From: Candidatus Zipacnadia bacterium
GTDB taxonomy: Bacteria; Armatimonadota; Zipacnadia; Zipacnadales; UBA5352
DNA: 64,000 bases
Assembly: GCA_029821735.1 (NCBI GenBank)
Contig: JALGSU010000001.1
Coordinates: forward strand, 310,001-374,000
Reading direction: 5' to 3'
Below are positions 59,244 to 64,000 of this stretch, one piece after another (positions within the stretch are counted from its first letter, which is position 1; each line of letters starts with the position of its first letter). A model generated the notes under the pieces. The model did no database searches, had not been told where the DNA came from, and saw only the letters and a list, made by a program, of their open reading frames with translations. The position numbers and the translations under genes were made by a program.

Positions 59244-60428
59244 CTACGCCAGCGCTCCGGCCAGTCGGTCGAGGCCCATCTCGAGTTGCTCCATCGAGCA
59301 CGCGAAGCTCAGGCGGATGTAGTCGTCCGCGCCAAATGCCTCGCCGGGGACCAGGCTGATCAGCGCCGCCTCCAGCAGATACTCGGTCATCGCGCTGGAA
59401 CCGTCGATGGTATTGCCGCCCATCTCCCGGCCGTAGTGCTCCGACACATCCGGGAACGCGTAGAACGCGCCGATCGGCTGCGCGCACTTGACGCCCGGCA
59501 TCTCAGCCAGCCGTGCCGCCACGTAGTCGCGCCGCGCCTCGAACTCCACTCGCATGGCCTCCACGGACTCCTGCGGTCCGTTCAGTGCCTCGATAGTCGC
59601 CGCCTGTGCCATGCTGGCCGGGTTGCTGGTCGCCTGTCCCTGGAAGCGCCCTGCTGCCTTGACCACATCCGGGCAGCCCATGAACCAGCCGATGCGCCAG
59701 CCGGTCATCGCATACGTCTTCGCCACGCCGTCCACCACGAGCGTCTGCATCCTGGCCTCGTCACTCACCGACGCCGGGCTCACATGCTTTGCCCCGTCGA
59801 AGATGATGTGTTTGTATATCTCGTCGGAGATCAGTGTGATGTTCTTCGCCACTGCGATCTCCGCCAGACCCGCAATCGCCTCGGGCGTGTAGACGACCCC
59901 GGACGGATTGCACGGGCTGTTGATGACCATCGCCACGGTCTTGTCGGTCACGGCGTCGCGCACTTCGTCCAGATCCGGCTGGAAGCCCTTGTCGCCGCTC
60001 GTGGAGACGATGACCGGCGTGCCCTCCGAGTACCTGATCTGGTCAGGATAGGTGACCCAGTAAGGCGCGATGACCACCACTTCGTCTCCCGGATCGACCA
60101 GCGTCTGGAAGATGTTCAGCAGTGAATGTTTCGCGCCACACGACACGATTACGTTGGCCGGCTCGTACTGAACGCCGATATCGCGTGCGGTCGCGTCGCA
60201 GATTGCCTGCTTGAGTTCAGCGGTACCGCTCGCTGCGGTGTACCGCGTCTCGCCCGCGTCCAGTGCGCGCTTGCACGCCTCCACCACGTTGTCCGGTGTG
60301 GGGAAGTCCGGTTCGCCCACTGCGAACGACAGCACGTCCTTACCCTCGGCCTTGAGCGCGTCAGCTTTGGCTTTCATGGCCATTGTTGCGGAAGGGCTGA
60401 TTCGATCCATCCTGGCGGCTATTTTCAT
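59244..60428 (-). CDS. Aspartate aminotransferase-type class I aminotransferase
   Basis: A 394-residue PLP enzyme. Start set at MKIAARMDRISPSATM with GAGGTC nine bases upstream; the frame continues 24 codons further 5' without similarity. FAVGEPDFPTPDNV, TRYTAASGTAELKQAI, INSPCNPSGVVY, ISDEIYKHIIFDG and the PLP-binding Lys in GVAKTYAMTGWRIGW are typical of the AspB/I-gamma subgroup. It interconverts aspartate and oxaloacetate with 2-oxoglutarate and glutamate, fitting with the neighbouring malate and isocitrate dehydrogenases. Some subgroup members also act on prephenate or aromatic substrates. Confidence 0.93.
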   Translation of the reverse strand: MKIAARMDRISPSATMAMKAKADALKAEGKDVLSFAVGEPDFPTPDNVVEACKRALDAGETRYTAASGTAELKQAICDATARDIGVQYEPANVIVSCGAKHSLLNIFQTLVDPGDEVVVIAPYWVTYPDQIRYSEGTPVIVSTSGDKGFQPDLDEVRDAVTDKTVAMVINSPCNPSGVVYTPEAIAGLAEIAVAKNITLISDEIYKHIIFDGAKHVSPASVSDEARMQTLVVDGVAKTYAMTGWRIGWFMGCPDVVKAAGRFQGQATSNPASMAQAATIEALNGPQESVEAMRVEFEARRDYVAARLAEMPGVKCAQPIGAFYAFPDVSEHYGREMGGNTIDGSSAMTEYLLEAALISLVPGEAFGADDYIRLSFACSMEQLEMGLDRLAGALA

Positions 60429-60530
60429 GGCTATCGACCTCACATTCGGACGCGCTGCATTACTGTAGTCGCGTAGATTGGTTGTGTCCTGCGATCTCAA
60501 TCGGGCAGACGCCGCCTGCCCGCTCGTCTG

Positions 60531-61337
60531 CTATGCCTGCACCAGCGGCGGCACCAGTGTCCGACCGAGGCGCTTGAGCTCCAATTCGACTGACTCCGTC
60601 CCGGGGTCCGCATCCCGGGCTCGCCGCAGCAGCCGGTCGGCGTCCCGCAAACGCCCCAGCCGCGCGTATGTTGCGCCCAGGTGGTAGAGCATCTCCGGGT
60701 CATCGCCCTGGCTCAGGCGCATGGCCCGCTCAAGATAGAACGCTGCATCTTGGTACTTACCTTTGCGGTACAGCACCCACCCTAGGCTGTCGATGAACGC
60801 CGGCTGAGTCGGGGCAAAGCTCACCGCCGCCTTGATCGCCTGGTGGGCTCGGTCCAGTTCCTGGCCACCGTCGGCGAGCAGGTATCCCGCGGTGTTCATG
60901 GCTATCGCGAAATCCCCCGGACCGATCTCACCAGCTTTGTGCTTCCGGCCTGCCTGCTCCAGCATCGATCGTAGAATCTCTGTGCCTCGCTCGGTCTCGC
61001 CCGTTGCCAGCAGACACTGGGCCAGGAGCGCGGCTGTAAGCCGATCCTCGCTCGCCCGCGTCTCCAGCAGCGGGATCGCCGTTTCATAGGCGCGCGCCAT
61101 GACGTAAAGCGGCGCGGCCCGGTCGCGCAGCCCGATATCATCCGGCTGCAGCGCCAGTGCCCGGTCCAGTTCATTCCTCGCTTGCTGCGCGTCACGCGGC
61201 AGGGACGCCAGATGTCCCTCCGCGCTCTGCAGGTAACGCAGGGCCACGAACTGCGTGCGCATCGCGTCCGGGCTGTCACAGCCGCTCAACGCCAGCGCAA
61301 CTATCAGGCCGGTTGCTGCGGCCAGCAGGCGTCTCAC
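60531..61337 (-). CDS. TPR-repeat lipoprotein coupled to the nSTAND-HEAT-PQQ gene
   Basis: A 268-residue protein. GTG start chosen because it overlaps the stop of the preceding gene as GTGA and begins a lipoprotein signal peptide MRRLLAAATGLIVALALSGC (lipobox Cys20). The mature protein is a string of tetratricopeptide repeats (ARNELDRALALQPDDIGLRD, FIDSLGWVLYRKGKYQDA, MLYHLGATYARLGRLRDADR), so it should be a membrane-tethered protein-interaction scaffold. The tight coupling to the NTPase gene suggests the two products work together, although the lipoprotein is extracytoplasmic and the NTPase domain is expected to be cytoplasmic. Confidence 0.85.
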   Translation of the reverse strand: MRRLLAAATGLIVALALSGCDSPDAMRTQFVALRYLQSAEGHLASLPRDAQQARNELDRALALQPDDIGLRDRAAPLYVMARAYETAIPLLETRASEDRLTAALLAQCLLATGETERGTEILRSMLEQAGRKHKAGEIGPGDFAIAMNTAGYLLADGGQELDRAHQAIKAAVSFAPTQPAFIDSLGWVLYRKGKYQDAAFYLERAMRLSQGDDPEMLYHLGATYARLGRLRDADRLLRRARDADPGTESVELELKRLGRTLVPPLVQA

Positions 61338-64000
61338 ACAATCGCCCCGAGCTTGTACTCTGCACCGACGAAAGCCACCACGTCGTAGTAGTTCATCCCC
61401 AGCACGATCATCCGTTCGGCAACTGCCGGCGACGAGTAGATTGCATACGAGGTGGCGCGGGTCCATATCTGTTCCCCGCTTGCCAGTTCCAGCGCGTACA
61501 GTGTACCGTCCTTCGACCCGATGTACACGATCCCACCAGAGACAACTGGCGACGCCAGCACCTCTTCATCTGTCTCCGCCGACCACACTTGCTCGCCGGT
61601 ATCCTGGCGCACCGCGTAAACGTTGCCGTCCATGGCTCCGACGATCGCCAACTCACCGGTGAGCGCCGGGCATGATCTTACCCGACCGCCCAGCTTGCTC
61701 TCCCAGATAAGCTCTCCCGTCGCGGCGTCCAGGTTCAGCAGCACCTGCGCGTCCGAGCCGCAGTATATCTGCCCATCCATCGCCGATGCGCTGGACGCCA
61801 CCGGGGCGCCCGTGTCCGTGGTCCACATTCGCTCCCCGTCGTCTGCGCGCACCGCATACAGCGTCGAGTCCCACGAGCCCGCCACGACCATGCCGTCCAT
61901 AATCATGGGAGCGCCTGAGATCTCGTCTCCTGCCTGCAACGCCCACTTGATGCGTCCGCTGCGCCCGTCCACGGCCAGCAGTTGCCCGTCCTGGTTCCCC
62001 ACGTATACCAGCCCATCGTTGGTACATGGCGATGAGCGACTGGGCGCGCCGGTATCCAGGGACCACCGTTCACTGCCGTCACTTGTCGACATCGCGTATA
62101 GCTTCCCGTCGCGCGATATGGCGTAGGCCGTCTCACGCGTCAGGCATGGCGCGGCCTCCAGCCGGTCTCCCGTGCGCACTTCCCAGCGCAGCACACCCGT
62201 CGTGCTCTCCAGACCATACAGGTAACTGTCTCGTGAACCGACGCACACGAGGCCGTCCGAAATCGCTGGCGATGCCACCACCGGTCCGCGCGTCCGGAAG
62301 CTCCACAGTTCCTGCAGCGGCGGCGTAACCTGCTCATCGGTCACACCGGTGCGCGCCAGGTCTCGGTGGAACATTGGCCATCGGCTCTGATTGCTCGCTC
62401 GTTCACGTTCCGCCGCGATCTCATCGCGCAGACTCGTGATCATCTCTCGGCCAGTATCGGTCCTCACGTTCTGGTCGGCGCGATCCAGGTGCGACAGTGC
62501 CGCATCCCAGTCGCGCTGCTGCGCGTACGCCATCGCCACCGCGAAGGCGATCTGCGGTGAACTCGGCAGACTCCTCTGCGCGTTCTCGATCTCCGCCATG
62601 GCTCGTGGCTCCTGCGCCACGCGGCCCAGCGCGTAGGCCACCGCCCACGGCGCGTCCGGATCGTCCCTCAGTCGCCTGAGTAGTAGCCGGGTCGTCGAGG
62701 TGTCGTGCAGTTCCAGCAGCGCGCCCGCTACCTCATCGCGCATATCCGTGTCGCTGTCATCCAGCGCGTCCGCCAACGGGCGCAGAGCCCGCCTGCTCTC
62801 AATCCGCCCCAGCGCGAACGCGGCCAGATGTCGCTGCTCGTCAGTGCCCCGGCCCAGCAATTCCACCAGTTCCCGGTCCAGCGACCGCAGGTGTTCCTCT
62901 GCCCGTCTCCGGATCTCCTCATCCCTATCGCTTAGCAGTCTCACCAGTTCGGGCAGGAACTCCCCGGTGACGTATGGCTTCAGGCGTTCCAGCACTGCCA
63001 ACCGCACACGTGTGTCCTCGCTGTCGAGAAGCTCGCGCAGCACTGGGCCCAGCTCTTCCCCCATCTCGTCCGCGCGCCCAAGCCAATAATCAACGTTATT
63101 GTCGCGCGCCAGTGAGCTCCGCACGATGAGCCGCATCTCTTCAGGCGAGATCGTCAGTTCATCGCGGTGCTGATGCATGATCCGAAGTGCGCCTTCCTGC
63201 ATCAGCAGCCCGAACTTATCGTGGTTGTTCAGCTCACGGGTCAGGAGGTCCTGGACGTCCTTGACCTCCACCTCCTGCTCGCTCATCCACTCCTCGATCT
63301 TGGTGGCCACGTACTCGTGCATGACCTCGTACTCATGCTTCTCCGGCTTGCCGACACGCCTCACCAGCCGCAGGTCCTCCAGACGTGCCAGCAGCTTCTC
63401 CACCTGGTCATACGGCTGACCGATGTCGGATGCGATGCGATCCGCGGAGCGAATCGCCTTCAGTTCCGACGACCCCACCATGTTCTTCAGAATCGCCCGC
63501 GCTGATCGCCGCTCGGACTGCGCCAGCTGCGAAAGCGCATACTCGAGATAGTCTTCCAGGATCCGGTCTGCCCCGGATAGCTGCTCATACGCGTGCGCCC
63601 CCAGAACGTGTCCGCCCGGGTTCATGCTCTGGTAGAGGCGGTCCATGACGATCTGTAGTTCGGTGGGCTCCACGCCATCCTCTCGCGAAATGTCCGCGAG
63701 CACTCGGTCAACCAGTTCTTCCTCGATCCTCACGTGGAACCGGCTGCCCGGTTTCATCGCCGCCATCTTCGCCTGCAGTGGCTTGAGCTTCCTCAGCCGG
63801 TACGCATTGTGCATGATCTCCGGCAGCTGCTCACGCAGCTCCCATAGCTCACCCAGATAGTCCTCGCGAATACTCACCAGCACGCGCAAGTCTCCGGGGT
63901 TGAGTTGAAGCGCCGTCTGCAACTGCTCGATGAAGTCATGCCGCAGTCGGTCACCCAGGCGCACGAAGTACTCCTCGAACTGGTCGAGCATCAGCACCAC
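61334..64000 (-). CDS. nSTAND-type NTPase with HEAT repeats and PQQ beta-propeller (5' partial)
   Basis: 888 residues are visible and the frame continues beyond the right edge, so the N-terminal effector and P-loop are missing. The visible start VLMLDQFEEYFVRLGD is the Walker B region of novel-STAND-1 ATPases; VLVSIREDYLGELWELREQL and the winged-helix-like region that follows (residues ~170-250) fit the same class. Residues ~310-510 contain HEAT-like repeats (LAVLERLKPYVTGEFLPELV, AAFALGRIESRRALRPLADA). Residues ~560-888 form a PQQ/BamB-like beta-propeller of about eight repeats (GLVCVGSRDSYLYGLESTTG, GIVYIGSKDGTLYALELASG). STAND proteins act as ligand-triggered switches in signalling or defence. 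Its 3' end overlaps the TPR lipoprotein gene by four bases. Confidence 0.82.
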   Translation of the reverse strand: MVLMLDQFEEYFVRLGDRLRHDFIEQLQTALQLNPGDLRVLVSIREDYLGELWELREQLPEIMHNAYRLRKLKPLQAKMAAMKPGSRFHVRIEEELVDRVLADISREDGVEPTELQIVMDRLYQSMNPGGHVLGAHAYEQLSGADRILEDYLEYALSQLAQSERRSARAILKNMVGSSELKAIRSADRIASDIGQPYDQVEKLLARLEDLRLVRRVGKPEKHEYEVMHEYVATKIEEWMSEQEVEVKDVQDLLTRELNNHDKFGLLMQEGALRIMHQHRDELTISPEEMRLIVRSSLARDNNVDYWLGRADEMGEELGPVLRELLDSEDTRVRLAVLERLKPYVTGEFLPELVRLLSDRDEEIRRRAEEHLRSLDRELVELLGRGTDEQRHLAAFALGRIESRRALRPLADALDDSDTDMRDEVAGALLELHDTSTTRLLLRRLRDDPDAPWAVAYALGRVAQEPRAMAEIENAQRSLPSSPQIAFAVAMAYAQQRDWDAALSHLDRADQNVRTDTGREMITSLRDEIAAERERASNQSRWPMFHRDLARTGVTDEQVTPPLQELWSFRTRGPVVASPAISDGLVCVGSRDSYLYGLESTTGVLRWEVRTGDRLEAAPCLTRETAYAISRDGKLYAMSTSDGSERWSLDTGAPSRSSPCTNDGLVYVGNQDGQLLAVDGRSGRIKWALQAGDEISGAPMIMDGMVVAGSWDSTLYAVRADDGERMWTTDTGAPVASSASAMDGQIYCGSDAQVLLNLDAATGELIWESKLGGRVRSCPALTGELAIVGAMDGNVYAVRQDTGEQVWSAETDEEVLASPVVSGGIVYIGSKDGTLYALELASGEQIWTRATSYAIYSSPAVAERMIVLGMNYYDVVAFVGAEYKLGAIV

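Overview
This 64 kb window is GC-rich, densely coded DNA from a bacterium with an outer membrane. It carries most of a lipid A (Raetz) pathway operon (fabZ, lpxA, lpxB, an MsbA-like exporter, waaA, lpxK, an LpxL-type acyltransferase), HslUV protease beside xerC and a TrmFO-like gene, a PilB/GspE ATPase, a prepilin-like pseudopilin with an H-X9-DG type C-terminus, a copper-amine-oxidase-N (stalk) domain protein, and many large secreted carbohydrate-active proteins. Together these suggest a member of the Armatimonadota or a neighbouring diderm phylum with an expanded polysaccharide-degrading repertoire. That placement is inference; there is no rRNA gene to confirm it. I saw no tRNA or rRNA gene, CRISPR array, insertion sequence or prophage.

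Layout. 1-9.8 kb (+): a polysaccharide-degradation island with an exo-rhamnogalacturonan-lyase-like protein (5' end outside the window), a sulfatase, a truncated metallo-beta-lactamase/YeeE fusion, a PEBP lipoprotein, a heparinase II/III protein and a DUF6250-like protein, closed by a bidirectional terminator. 9.9-14.8 kb (-): zinc-ribbon microprotein, small membrane protein, TrmFO-like, xerC, hslV, hslU, read from a near-consensus sigma-70 promoter. 14.9-19.9 kb (+): CoA-binding protein, PilB/GspE, a secreted glycosidase-like protein. 20-28.5 kb (-): eight-gene lipid A operon from a TTGACA-18-TATAAT promoter, containing an ICMT-family membrane methyltransferase translationally coupled to lpxB. 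28.7-34.3 kb (-): ileS, TraR/DksA, lspA, lgt and an HD protein behind a structured ileS leader.

34.5-37.2 kb (+): TMEM43-like and AIM24-like pair, then a secreted protein. 37.2-42 kb (-): ABC-2 transporter with a membrane-anchored TPR protein, and a secreted beta-helix protein. 42.2-51 kb (+): pseudopilin, UroD-like protein, CBM9/DUF4091 protein, PfkB sugar kinase, stalk-domain protein, Nfu, transaldolase-like protein and a second lgt. 50.9-52 kb (-): membrane-anchored protein and ferredoxin. 52.2-54 kb (+): APH-type kinase and outer-membrane protein. 54.1-64 kb (mostly -): a frameshifted glycosidase, mdh, a divergent probably leaderless membrane metalloprotease, NAD-type isocitrate dehydrogenase, aspartate aminotransferase, a TPR lipoprotein, and an nSTAND-HEAT-PQQ protein running off the right edge.

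How the parts fit. The two envelope operons supply lipid A assembly and export and lipoprotein maturation (Lgt, LspA). The secreted hydrolases and lyases, a sulfatase and a PfkB kinase point to plant or algal acidic and sulfated polysaccharides as carbon source, although no transporter or regulator for the island lies in the window. The most interesting signals are the LmtA-like methyltransferase embedded in the lipid A operon, the TrmFO-like protein lacking both catalytic cysteines, the nSTAND-HEAT-PQQ protein coupled to a TPR lipoprotein, the structured non-T-box ileS leader with an IleRS carrying HLGQ, and the MBL-YeeE gene fusion.
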